From: Streptococcus infantis ATCC 700779
GTDB taxonomy: Bacteria; Bacillota; Bacilli; Lactobacillales; Streptococcaceae
Reading direction: 5' to 3'
NCBI RefSeq assembly: GCF_000187465.1
Contig: NZ_GL732439.1
Span: 665,060-729,059, forward strand
Length of the DNA: 64,000 nt
Position numbers and translations under genes: made by a program. Under the pieces are notes generated by a model that saw only the letters and a list, made by a program, of their open reading frames with translations, did not search any database and had not been told where the DNA came from. Below, one piece after another: positions 9,255 to 17,300 of this stretch. How positions within the stretch are numbered: the first letter of the stretch is position 1; each line of letters opens with the position of its first letter.

Positions 9255-9278
9255 TCGGATAAGAATTTTCTTATCCGA
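9255..9278 (+). repeat. Perfect inverted repeat between glyQ and glyS
   Basis: TCGGATAAGAA (9255-9265) and TTCTTATCCGA (9268-9278) form an 11-bp perfect stem with a 2-base loop. No T run follows, so it is not a standard terminator. The glyQ-glyS gap is 210 bases, unusually long for a subunit pair, and holds nothing else I recognise apart from a small GACCGTAGGTC dyad near 9214. Confidence 0.7.
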
Positions 9279-9391
9279 TTGGGGAGCTGACGAGACTTAA
9301 GGCTTGGCAGTTAGCAATGAAACCGAAGGTTTGCTTGCGTCCCCCACTACTAAAGGTCTTGTTGAAGAAAATTATGTGTAAAGGAAAAAAC

Positions 9392-11428
9392 ATGACAAAA
9401 AACTTATTAGTAGAACTAGGACTCGAAGAGTTACCAGCCTACGTTGTCACACCAAGTGAAAAACAACTCGGCGAAAAAATGGCAGCCTTCTTGGATGACA
9501 ACCGCCTTTCATATGAAGGGATTCAAACATTTTCAACTCCACGTCGTTTAGCTGTTCGTGTACTTGGTTTAGCAGACCAACAAACAGATTTGACTGAAGA
9601 TTTTAAAGGACCTTCTAAGAAAATTGCTTTGGATGCAGAAGGAAATTTCTCTAAAGCTGCCCAAGGATTTGTCCGTGGAAAAGGCTTGACTGTTGATGAT
9701 ATTGAATTCCGTGAAATTAAAGGTGAAGAATATGTCTATGTAACTAAGCATGAAGCTGGAAAACCAGCGGAAGAAGTTCTGAATGGAATTCCAGAAGTCT
9801 TGGCTAGCTTAAGTTTCCCTGTTAGCATGCGTTGGGCAAACAATACTTTTGAATATATCCGTCCAGTCCACACTTTGACAGTGCTTTTGGATGATGAAGC
9901 TCTTGAACTAGATTTCTTAGATATTCATTCAGGCAGAGTGAGTCGAGGACATCGCTTCCTTGGACATGAAGTTGAAATCCGTCATGCTGATAGTTACGAA
10001 GAAGACTTACGTAAAGTCTATGTCATTGCTGATAGCATTGAACGTGAAAATATGATTCGTGAACAAATTAAGGAAATTGAAGCAGAACATGGCGTTCAAG
10101 TACAGATTGATGAAGGACTTTTAAACGAAGTCTTAAACTTGGTCGAATATCCAACCGCTTTTATGGGTAATTTTGATCCTAAATACCTAGAAGTTCCAGA
10201 AGAAGTTTTGGTTACTTCAATGGAAACTCATCAACGTTATTTTGTTGTCCGTGATCTTGAAGGAAATCTAAAACCAAACTTCATTTCAGTTCGTAACGGA
10301 AATGCTGAACACTTGGAAAATGTCATTCGAGGAAATGAGAAAGTTTTGGTTGCCCGCTTGGAAGATGGAGAATTCTTCTGGCGTGAAGACCAAAAACTCA
10401 AGATTGAAGATTTAGTTGCTAAACTTTCACACGTAACCTTCCATGAAAAGATTGGTTCACTTCGTGAACACATGATTCGTACAGGGCAAATTGCTATCCT
10501 GCTAGCTGAAAAAGCTGGTCTATCAGTTGATGAATCTATTGATCTTGCTCGTGCTGCAGCCATTTATAAATTTGACCTCTTAACCGGTATGGTTAGTGAA
10601 TTTGATGAGCTTCAAGGGATCATGGGTGAGAAGTATGCGCTTCTTGCAGGTGAAAATGCTGCAGTGGCGCAAGCTATTCGAGAGCACTACCTTCCAGACT
10701 CAGCAGACGGGGCTCTTCCTGAATCTAAAGTTGGAGCAATACTTGCATTAGCCGATAAATTAGATACTCTCTTATCTTTCTTCTCTGTTGGTTTGATTCC
10801 ATCTGGTTCAAACGACCCTTATGCCCTCCGTCGTGCAACACAAGGGATTGTTCGAATCTTAGAAGACTTTGGATGGAATATTCCGATGGACGAGTTGATT
10901 GCCAGTCTTTATGCTTTATCGTTTGATAGTTTAACTTACGATAACCAAGAAGAAGTGCTTAACTTCATCAAAGCTCGTGTTGATAAGATGATGGGTTCTA
11001 CTGCAAAAGATATTAAAGAAGCTGTTCTCGCAAGTTCAAACTTTGTTGTCTCTGATATGATTGAAGCAGCAGAAGCTCTTTCAGAAGCTGCGAAAACTGA
11101 AGATTACAAATCATCAGTTGAGTCATTATCTCGTGCCTTTACCCTAGCAGAAAAAGCAGAAGGCTCAGTCAAAGTTGATACTAGCCTCTTTGAAAATGAA
11201 CAGGAAAAAGAACTAGCTCAAGCTGTCGAAAGTCTTGAATTGAAAGGTTCAGCAAGCGATAAATTAACACAACTATTTGTTCTTAGTCCAGTGATTGATG
11301 CATTCTTTGACAATACCATGGTTATGGCAGAGGATATTGATGTTAAGAATAATCGTTTGGCTATTCTAGCTGAACTTGTCAATAAAGCAAAAACAGTGGC
11401 TGCTTTTAACCTTCTTAATACAAAATAG
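9392..11428 (+). CDS. glyS: Glycyl-tRNA synthetase beta subunit
   Basis: tRNA-binding subunit of GlyRS. 678 residues, with the N-terminal [12 protein letters not shown] signature, an HD-like domain in the middle, and a C-terminal anticodon-binding-type domain (DALRR-like). The frame extends 75 bases upstream, but ATG 9392 has AAAGGAAA before it and gives the usual N-terminus, so it is chosen. A short gap leads to the DUF896 gene. Confidence 0.96.
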   Translation: MTKNLLVELGLEELPAYVVTPSEKQLGEKMAAFLDDNRLSYEGIQTFSTPRRLAVRVLGLADQQTDLTEDFKGPSKKIALDAEGNFSKAAQGFVRGKGLTVDDIEFREIKGEEYVYVTKHEAGKPAEEVLNGIPEVLASLSFPVSMRWANNTFEYIRPVHTLTVLLDDEALELDFLDIHSGRVSRGHRFLGHEVEIRHADSYEEDLRKVYVIADSIERENMIREQIKEIEAEHGVQVQIDEGLLNEVLNLVEYPTAFMGNFDPKYLEVPEEVLVTSMETHQRYFVVRDLEGNLKPNFISVRNGNAEHLENVIRGNEKVLVARLEDGEFFWREDQKLKIEDLVAKLSHVTFHEKIGSLREHMIRTGQIAILLAEKAGLSVDESIDLARAAAIYKFDLLTGMVSEFDELQGIMGEKYALLAGENAAVAQAIREHYLPDSADGALPESKVGAILALADKLDTLLSFFSVGLIPSGSNDPYALRRATQGIVRILEDFGWNIPMDELIASLYALSFDSLTYDNQEEVLNFIKARVDKMMGSTAKDIKEAVLASSNFVVSDMIEAAEALSEAAKTEDYKSSVESLSRAFTLAEKAEGSVKVDTSLFENEQEKELAQAVESLELKGSASDKLTQLFVLSPVIDAFFDNTMVMAEDIDVKNNRLAILAELVNKAKTVAAFNLLNTK

Positions 11429-11457
11429 TAATTGAAAAGTAGATTGGAGGTCCAAAT

Positions 11458-11715
11458 ATGACACCAGAAAAAATCGCTCGTATTAATGAACTTGCTAAAA
11501 AGAAAAAAACAAAAGGCTTGACTGCGGAAGAAAAAGTAGAACAAGCCAAACTTCGTGAGGAATATATCGAAGGCTATCGTCGTTCAGTACGTCATCACAT
11601 TGAAGGAATCAAAATCGTCGATGAAGATGGTAATGATGTGACTCCTGAAAAGCTTCGTCAAGTGCAACGAGAAAAAGGTTTACACGGCCGTAGTCTTGAT
11701 GATCCGAATTCATAA
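11458..11715 (+). CDS. DUF896 domain protein (YnzC-like)
   Basis: An 85-residue basic, largely helical protein: [25 protein letters not shown]... then [26 protein letters not shown]. This is the compact helical-hairpin DUF896 family found across Firmicutes. Function is not established. GGAGG precedes the ATG; it lies 30 bases after glyS and before a strong terminator. Confidence 0.9.
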   Translation: MTPEKIARINELAKKKKTKGLTAEEKVEQAKLREEYIEGYRRSVRHHIEGIKIVDEDGNDVTPEKLRQVQREKGLHGRSLDDPNS

Positions 11716-11725
11716 ATAAAAAAAT

Positions 11726-11757
11726 TCTCGGTTTGTGTGTGAACCGAGATTTTTTTA
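11726..11757. terminator. Terminator after the DUF896 gene
   Basis: TCTCGGTT (11726-11733) and AACCGAGA (11742-11749) followed by eight T on the plus strand; an A run before the stem makes it usable from the other side too. Confidence 0.88.
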
Positions 11758-11759
11758 TT

Positions 11760-11785
11760 GAAAAAAGGAACCGAGTGGTTCCTTT
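11760..11785 (-). terminator. Terminator of the apbE / FMN-reductase operon
   Basis: AAAGGAACC (11764-11772) and GGTTCCTTT (11777-11785); read on the minus strand the stem is followed by a T run, just after the 415-residue gene. Confidence 0.8.
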
Positions 11786-11795
11786 AGGTTATTTT

Positions 11796-13043
11796 TTAGT
11801 TACTTGCACCAGAAGTAGCATCAGCAGCTCCGTGGCCACCATCACCATGTCCTCCAGCGTCAGATGCACCAGAAGTAGCATCGGCATCTCCGTGACCTCC
11901 TGCAGCAGGAGCAAAAGGTCCGCTACCGCCTACCAAACGTTGACCAGTTTCTTTCAAGTACCAGTCAAGCCATGGTTGGAAGTTAAAGACAATTTCATTG
12001 ATACCAGCATATGATCCATCAGGATAGTACATAGCTTGGTAGTTGTGAGTATTGATAACACCTGCAGGTGAACCAGGAACAATTGTACGTACGTATTCTT
12101 GGTTGCCATTGCGAAGCGTACCAATAACCCACTCAACGTTTTTCATACGTGCAGGTGGAAGTGATCCGTGAACTGTTGACATACGGCTACCAGATTGAGG
12201 TGGTACACGTTTCGCAAACATTGTTTCTGGATCTTGGTGAGCGTTGTTGTAGTATAGGAATTGGTTGTTGTCATCAGCATATGTCAACTCAAAAGGCATA
12301 GCTTTCAAGAACATATCGATTTGGTTAACTGTAAGGATACCATGGTCAAGTTTAACGTATGTATCACCTGAAACAGCACCTGTAATTTCTGCAACTTTTT
12401 CTACCCATTCTGGATCATCAGGGTCAACTTCTGTAATAGTTGTGGCAATTGGTTTTCCACAATCCAAGTCTTCTGGTTCAATTGGTTTTGGTTTTTTCAA
12501 ATTAGATACGACTCCTACGTATTTGACAAAGTTATCTAAGCAAGTTTCAAGGAATTTAACAGTTCCTTCGTTAATAATATTTCCTTTTGCATCAAAAGCT
12601 TCTTTGGCTTTTCCAAGAAGGAACTCATTACCTGGTAATGTGTAGGCATTTACTCCTGGTGCATCAAGAATTTTACGAAGGTGAACTTGAGCACGTGATG
12701 TTCCTTGATCGTAGTATGAAGCACCCACAATCATAACTGGTTTGTTTTCAAATGGATGAACTTCGTATGAAAGCCATTCAAGGACTGACTTAAGTGAAGC
12801 AGAAATAGTGTGGTTGTGCTCTGGAGTAGCAATAATCACACCATCAGCTCGAGTAATTTTGTTGTAAAGAAGGCGTAACTGGAAGCTCTCGTCCCATTTT
12901 TCGTCTTGGTTAAACATTGGAACTTCATCGATTTCCAAAACTTCTAGTTCAAATTTAAATTTAAACTGACGGCGGATGAACTCCAAGAGTTTGCGGTTAT
13001 ATGATTGATCGTAGTTTGATCCAACAAGTCCAACAAATTTCAT
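11796..13043 (-). CDS. FMN reductase fused to a PAS-like domain and a double flavinylation-type tail
   Basis: 415 residues in three parts. Residues 1 to about 185 are a flavodoxin-like NADPH-dependent FMN reductase (GLVGSNYDQSYNRKLL; TPEHNHTISASLKSVLEWLS; VGASYYDQGTSRAQVHLR). Residues about 230 to 368 resemble the PAS_10/DUF438 type (LPFELTY-like MPFELTYADDNNQFLYYNN, then RVPPQSG, and YPDGSYAGINEI). Residues 371 to 415 are a Gly/His/Ala linker with two exact DATSGAS motifs at 388-394 and 408-414. That motif fits the known ApbE acceptor pattern Dxx(S/T)GA(S/T), and apbE is two genes upstream. I infer covalent FMN on Ser394 and Ser414. No signal peptide, so probably cytoplasmic. The physiological electron acceptor is unknown. 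Confidence 0.85.
   Translation of the reverse strand: MKFVGLVGSNYDQSYNRKLLEFIRRQFKFKFELEVLEIDEVPMFNQDEKWDESFQLRLLYNKITRADGVIIATPEHNHTISASLKSVLEWLSYEVHPFENKPVMIVGASYYDQGTSRAQVHLRKILDAPGVNAYTLPGNEFLLGKAKEAFDAKGNIINEGTVKFLETCLDNFVKYVGVVSNLKKPKPIEPEDLDCGKPIATTITEVDPDDPEWVEKVAEITGAVSGDTYVKLDHGILTVNQIDMFLKAMPFELTYADDNNQFLYYNNAHQDPETMFAKRVPPQSGSRMSTVHGSLPPARMKNVEWVIGTLRNGNQEYVRTIVPGSPAGVINTHNYQAMYYPDGSYAGINEIVFNFQPWLDWYLKETGQRLVGGSGPFAPAAGGHGDADATSGASDAGGHGDGGHGAADATSGASN
11799..11900 (-). repeat. Duplicated segment encoding the DATSGAS tail
   Basis: Two DNA copies 60 bases apart encode the same seven-residue motif and similar Gly-His-rich flanks (codons 382-415). The sharing of GCACCAGAAGTAGCATC on the plus strand shows a recent or maintained duplication. 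Confidence 0.85.
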
Positions 13044-13060
13044 TCTTTCGATCTCCTATC

Positions 13061-13666
13061 TTACAAATTTTCCCAATCAAAATCTTCAGCATCTTTGCGA
13101 AGAAGCTCTTGTGCATTACGCAATTTCTCAGTAACTTTAACAAAGATACGGAAGTCATCAAAGATGGCATCCAATTTCTTGATGACATCAAGATCTACCA
13201 AGTCACCATTTTGATCAAATGCTTGAAGAGAATGTGAAAGCAAGAATTCATCTGGGAGAACATTTGCTTTGATTTCAGGAGCATTAAGAATTTGCCGAAG
13301 TTGCAATTGAGCACGTGATGAACCGAGTGTACCATATGAAGCACCAGTAATCATGACAGGTTTGTTCAAAAGCGGGAATACACCATATGAAATCCAAGCA
13401 AGAGCGCTCATAAGAACAGCTGGGATTGAGTGGTCGTATTCTGGAGTACCGATAATAACTCCATCAGCAGCTTCGATTTTAGCAGCGATTTCCGTAGCTT
13501 CAGCTGGGATTTGTTTGTCAGCTGGTTTGTTAAATACAGGCAGATCTTTAATTTCTACCAATTCGATTTCTGCTTTGTCAGCAAAGTGTTTCTGCATATA
13601 TTGAAGCAGTTGGCGGTTTGTGGAACGTTTTGAGTTAGTTCCTACAATAGCAATAAGTTTAAGCAT
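13061..13666 (-). CDS. NADPH-dependent FMN reductase (single domain)
   Basis: A 201-residue flavodoxin-fold reductase with GTNSKRSTNRQLLQYM at the flavin phosphate loop, GTPEYDHSIPAVLMSALAWIS and GASYGTLGSSRAQLQLRQ. It is clearly paralogous to the N-terminal domain of the next gene. I chose the ATG at 13666 because GAAAGGAAAG lies before it and the family starts here; an in-frame start 24 bases upstream is less likely. It sits between apbE and the 415-residue fusion, 17 bases from the latter. It may supply or reoxidise the flavin carrier. Substrate unknown. Confidence 0.9.
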   Translation of the reverse strand: MLKLIAIVGTNSKRSTNRQLLQYMQKHFADKAEIELVEIKDLPVFNKPADKQIPAEATEIAAKIEAADGVIIGTPEYDHSIPAVLMSALAWISYGVFPLLNKPVMITGASYGTLGSSRAQLQLRQILNAPEIKANVLPDEFLLSHSLQAFDQNGDLVDLDVIKKLDAIFDDFRIFVKVTEKLRNAQELLRKDAEDFDWENL

Positions 13667-13700
13667 GGGCTTTCCTTTCTCTTTTTGCATTATTAATGAT

Positions 13701-14621
13701 TTATCGTTGGATACCAGATGAACAAGCTAGGCGTCCATCTTTGTCAATGAGGATGGCTTCGATACCATCAATATTTTCGACTTGCCACATAATAGAGGCG
13801 CTACGTTCGCCAAATAATCGTGTGGTCCATATCTCGCCGTCAACAGAGCGGTCAGATATAATGGTTAAACTAGCTAAATCCGTTTCAATAGGATAGCCTG
13901 TTTCACTATCGAAAATGTGGTGGTAATCCTTGCCATTGATTTCAAGATGCCGTTCATAAATCCCAGATGTAACCACTGATTTTCCAGTAATGGATAAGGT
14001 CATCAGGTGATTACCGCGTGGATTACTTGGATCTTGAATGCCGATTTGCCACGGACGTCCATCTTTTGATTGGTTGTTCCCAATTGTGAGGATGTTTCCT
14101 CCAAGATTGATAAGAGCAGAAGTGACGCCGTTTTCTTTTAAGAAAGCTGCAACCTTATCTGCACTGTACCCCTTTGCTAAACACCCTAAGTCAATTTTCA
14201 TTCTCTTTTTTTCTAGGAAAACCGTAGAATTGACTGAATCGAGTTTAATAAAATGAGGGTCTATTAGTGGTAAAGCTTGAGCAATTTCTTCAGAGCTTGC
14301 AACCTTTGCATCGGAAAAACCGATACGCCAGGTTTGAACCAAAGGCCCTATACTAATATTGAGATGACTTTTAGGTGCTAGACTGTGTTCTAGACCTAAT
14401 GAAATCAGTTCAAACAAATCAGGGTGGACTTTAACTGGGGCAATACCTGCCTGATAGTTAATTTCCATTAATTCAGATTCAGTACTGTTAGCATTGAAGC
14501 GGAATTCAAGTTCCTTGAGCAAATCAAAAGCTTGACGGAGAAGATTATCGGCTTGTTCATGTACTAAGGAAATAGTAATCGTAGTTCCCATTAATCGCTC
14601 AGATGATGAACTAAGAGGCAA
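13701..14621 (-). CDS. apbE: FAD:protein FMN transferase (ApbE family), apparently cytoplasmic
   Basis: Transfers FMN from FAD to a Thr/Ser in target proteins, using Mg2+. 306 residues with MGTTITISLV at the start of the fold, the DLGCLAKGYSAD segment (family DLGGxAKGYxxD), INLGGNI, the HHIFDSETGYPI stretch, and DGEIWTTRLFG near the metal site. There is no lipobox or signal peptide, unlike exported Gram-positive homologs, so its target should be intracellular. The start is TTG (14621) with GGGAG about 10 bases upstream; the next in-frame ATG is 30 bases in. First gene of the operon ending in the DATSGAS protein. Confidence 0.92.
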   Translation of the reverse strand: MPLSSSSERLMGTTITISLVHEQADNLLRQAFDLLKELEFRFNANSTESELMEINYQAGIAPVKVHPDLFELISLGLEHSLAPKSHLNISIGPLVQTWRIGFSDAKVASSEEIAQALPLIDPHFIKLDSVNSTVFLEKKRMKIDLGCLAKGYSADKVAAFLKENGVTSALINLGGNILTIGNNQSKDGRPWQIGIQDPSNPRGNHLMTLSITGKSVVTSGIYERHLEINGKDYHHIFDSETGYPIETDLASLTIISDRSVDGEIWTTRLFGERSASIMWQVENIDGIEAILIDKDGRLACSSGIQR

Positions 14622-14872
14622 AGAATCAACTCCCTTCGAATCACTGGGAAATAGCTACAAATCTTGAATTAAAAAGAAATTAAGAATTTATAATTTATTT
14701 CCATACAAATAGAATATCATAAAGTCAGCGTTTTCACAAATCATTTTTTACAAAAAGTCAAGAAATATGCTTAAAAAATTAAAAACAGCTCCAAATCAAT
14801 GAGGACTCTTTGAAAACAAATTGATATATCTTTCAAAAACTTTCTTAAATAACATCAAACGGGTCAAAAGTC
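14622..14872. other. AT-rich divergent intergenic region between apbE and nox
   Basis: About 250 bases with no open frame of note. It should hold the minus-strand apbE promoter; I see AT-rich -10-like boxes but no convincing -35/-10 pair. No repeat or RNA gene is evident. Confidence 0.5.
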
Positions 14873-14901
14873 TTGAAAACGTTAACAGATAATGGTATAC
14901 T
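14873..14901 (+). promoter_or_regulatory. nox promoter
   Basis: TTGAAA (14873-14878), 17-base spacer, TATACT (14896-14901), about 30 bases before the ribosome-binding site. Confidence 0.82.
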
Positions 14902-14939
14902 TGAGAGGTAAATAAAAAAATAAAGGTAGGATTTATCTT

Positions 14940-16319
14940 ATGAGTAAAATCGTAGTCGTGGGTGCTAACCACGCTGGAACTGCATGTATCAACACTATGT
15001 TGGACAACTTTGGAAACGAAAACGAAATCGTTGTATTTGACCAAAACTCAAACATTTCATTCCTTGGATGTGGAATGGCTCTTTGGATTGGTGAACAAAT
15101 CGACGGCGCTGAAGGATTGTTCTACTCTGATAAAGAAAAATTGGAAGCAAAAGGTGCTAAAGTTTACATGAACTCACCTGTTCTTTCAATCGACTATGAC
15201 AATAAAGTTGTGACAGCAGAAGTTGAAGGTCAAGAACACAAAGAGTCTTATGACAAATTGATCTTTGCGACTGGTTCAACTCCAATCTTGCCACCAATCG
15301 AAGGCGTTGAAATCGTTAAAGGTAACCGTGAGTTCAAAGCAACTCTTGAAAACGTACAATTCGTTAAATTGTACCAAAACGCAGAAGAAGTTATCAACAA
15401 ACTTGCTGACAAGAGCAAACACCTTGAGCGTATCGCTGTTGTAGGTGGTGGTTACATCGGTGTTGAGCTTGCTGAAGCTTTCGAACGTCTTGGAAAAGAA
15501 GTTGTACTTGTTGATATCGTTGACACTGTATTGAACGGATACTATGACAAAGACTTCACACAAATGATGGCTAAAAACTTGGAAGACCACAACATCCGTT
15601 TGGCACTTGGTCAAACTGTTAAAGCTATCGAAGGTGAAGGAAAAGTTGAACGCTTGATCACTGATAAAGAAACATTTGATGTGGATATGGTTGTTCTAGC
15701 AGTTGGTTTCCGTCCAAACACTGCACTTGCTGATGGTAAGATCGAACTCTTCCGTAACGGTGCTTTCCTTGTTGACAAGAAACAAGAAACATCTATCCCA
15801 GGTGTATATGCTGTTGGTGACTGTGCGACTGTTTATGACAACGCTCGTAAAGACACTAGCTACATCGCTCTTGCATCAAACGCTGTTCGTACTGGTATCG
15901 TTGGTGCTTACAATGCTTGTGGACATGAGCTTGAAGGAATCGGTGTTCAAGGATCAAACGGTATCTCAATCTATGGTCTTCACATGGTTTCAACTGGTTT
16001 GACACTTGAAAAAGCAAAAGCTGCTGGTTACAACGCAACTGAAACTGGATTTAACGACCTTCAAAAACCAGAATTTATGAAGCATGACAACTATGAAGTA
16101 GCTATCAAGATTGTCTTTGATAAAGACAGCCGTGAAATCCTTGGTGCTCAAATGGTATCTCGTGATTCAGCAATTAGCATGGGAATTCACATGTTCTCAC
16201 TTGCTATTCAAGAACACGTTACAATTGATAAATTAGCATTGACAGACCTATTCTTCTTGCCACACTTCAATAAACCATACAACTACATCACAATGGCTGC
16301 ACTTACAGCAGAAAAATAA
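14940..16319 (+). CDS. nox: Water-forming NADH oxidase
   Basis: FAD enzyme reducing O2 to water with NADH; it regenerates NAD+ and limits oxygen stress in streptococci. 459 residues. The N-terminal FAD fold is [16 protein letters not shown], the redox cysteine is Cys44 in FLGCGMALW (family Cys42-type sulfenate), the NADH fold is [15 protein letters not shown] near residue 167, and AVGDCA near 291 binds FAD. A strong promoter and terminator make it a single-gene unit. It lies divergent from the FMN-reductase operon, another flavin redox group. Confidence 0.96.
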   Translation: MSKIVVVGANHAGTACINTMLDNFGNENEIVVFDQNSNISFLGCGMALWIGEQIDGAEGLFYSDKEKLEAKGAKVYMNSPVLSIDYDNKVVTAEVEGQEHKESYDKLIFATGSTPILPPIEGVEIVKGNREFKATLENVQFVKLYQNAEEVINKLADKSKHLERIAVVGGGYIGVELAEAFERLGKEVVLVDIVDTVLNGYYDKDFTQMMAKNLEDHNIRLALGQTVKAIEGEGKVERLITDKETFDVDMVVLAVGFRPNTALADGKIELFRNGAFLVDKKQETSIPGVYAVGDCATVYDNARKDTSYIALASNAVRTGIVGAYNACGHELEGIGVQGSNGISIYGLHMVSTGLTLEKAKAAGYNATETGFNDLQKPEFMKHDNYEVAIKIVFDKDSREILGAQMVSRDSAISMGIHMFSLAIQEHVTIDKLALTDLFFLPHFNKPYNYITMAALTAEK

Positions 16320-16332
16320 TTGATGATATGAC

Positions 16333-16368
16333 AAAAAAAGTAACTTCAACTATTGAAGTTACTTTTTT
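16333..16368. terminator. Bidirectional terminator between nox and the YitT gene
   Basis: AAAAAAGTAACTTCAA, a short loop, then TTGAAGTTACTTTTTT; symmetric A and T runs serve both convergent genes. Confidence 0.92.
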
Positions 16369-16377
16369 ATTTTAAGG

Positions 16378-17238
16378 TTAAGAAACCTCGTCTCTTGCTG
16401 GGAAAGTAAACCCTTCTCCAAGGATTTCGTGAGCTTCCGTGATAGTGATAAAGGCCATCGGATCAACTGTATGAATCATTTCTTTCATCTTCACGATTTC
16501 ATTTCTTGCGACAATACAGTAAATAATCTTTAAGTCCTTTTGGCTATAGTAGCCTTGTCCTGAGATAAAGGTAACACCACGACCGAGTTCTTCGTTAATT
16601 TTCTCGGCTAATTCCATCGGTTTTTGAGTGATAATCATAAATCCTTTTCCAGCATATCCACCCTCACCGATTAAGTCAATAACTCTTGAAACGATGAAGT
16701 CAAATAAGAGAGTATAGGTTACAAGACGTAGGTCTTGGAAGATGATTAAAATCAGCATCAGAATCAGAAAATCAAGTCCAAAAAGTAATTTTCCAACAGA
16801 GATATTGGTGTATTTATTAAGGATACGAGCGACGATATCAGTACCACCAGTTGTTCCACCCGCGTTGAAAATAACACCGAGTCCAACACCTAGGAGGACA
16901 CCAGCTACTAGAGCAACCACAACGAGATCTCCTTCAAGGTTAAACTGAAGAGGAATCTTCTCAAAGATAGCTAACCAGACGGAGACGGCAATGGTTCCAA
17001 GTAGACTGGAATACAGTGATCTTAGTCCAAATATTTTCCAAGCTAGTAGGAAGAGAGGGATATTAATCAAGATATTCATCAGCGAAATAGGGATATTAAA
17101 GAGATAGTAGGTAATCAAGGTTATCCCTGTTGCTCCACCTTCGAACAAGTGATGTGGAACAACAAAATAAGTAAGTCCGAAGGCGAAGATAGCAGCTCCG
17201 AATATAATAGTTATAGTTGGTTTAATATGCCGTAGCAT
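16378..17238 (-). CDS. YitT family membrane protein (DUF2179)
   Basis: 286 residues. Five or six membrane helices fill the first 190 residues (YitT domain, with GGATGITL and GGTTGGTDIVARIL motifs), then a cytoplasmic DUF2179 domain (MIITQKPMELAEKI... FTFPARDEV). Family members are widespread in Firmicutes; transport or envelope roles are proposed but not established. Convergent with nox; 62 bases downstream of fbpA on the same strand. Confidence 0.88.
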   Translation of the reverse strand: MLRHIKPTITIIFGAAIFAFGLTYFVVPHHLFEGGATGITLITYYLFNIPISLMNILINIPLFLLAWKIFGLRSLYSSLLGTIAVSVWLAIFEKIPLQFNLEGDLVVVALVAGVLLGVGLGVIFNAGGTTGGTDIVARILNKYTNISVGKLLFGLDFLILMLILIIFQDLRLVTYTLLFDFIVSRVIDLIGEGGYAGKGFMIITQKPMELAEKINEELGRGVTFISGQGYYSQKDLKIIYCIVARNEIVKMKEMIHTVDPMAFITITEAHEILGEGFTFPARDEVS

Positions 17239-17300
17239 TGAGCTCCCCTCCTATTTTTGTGTAAAAGTGAAGTAATAATATTTTTAAAATAAGACTGATA

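Noticed and set aside
9317..9391. In-frame extension upstream of glyS
   Set aside because: It gives a non-conserved basic N-terminus and lacks a ribosome-binding site; ATG 9392 has AAAGGAAA and the family start.
13353..13633. Plus-strand open frames within the FMN reductase gene
   Set aside because: They are antisense shadows of a well-supported minus-strand gene, without ribosome-binding sites.
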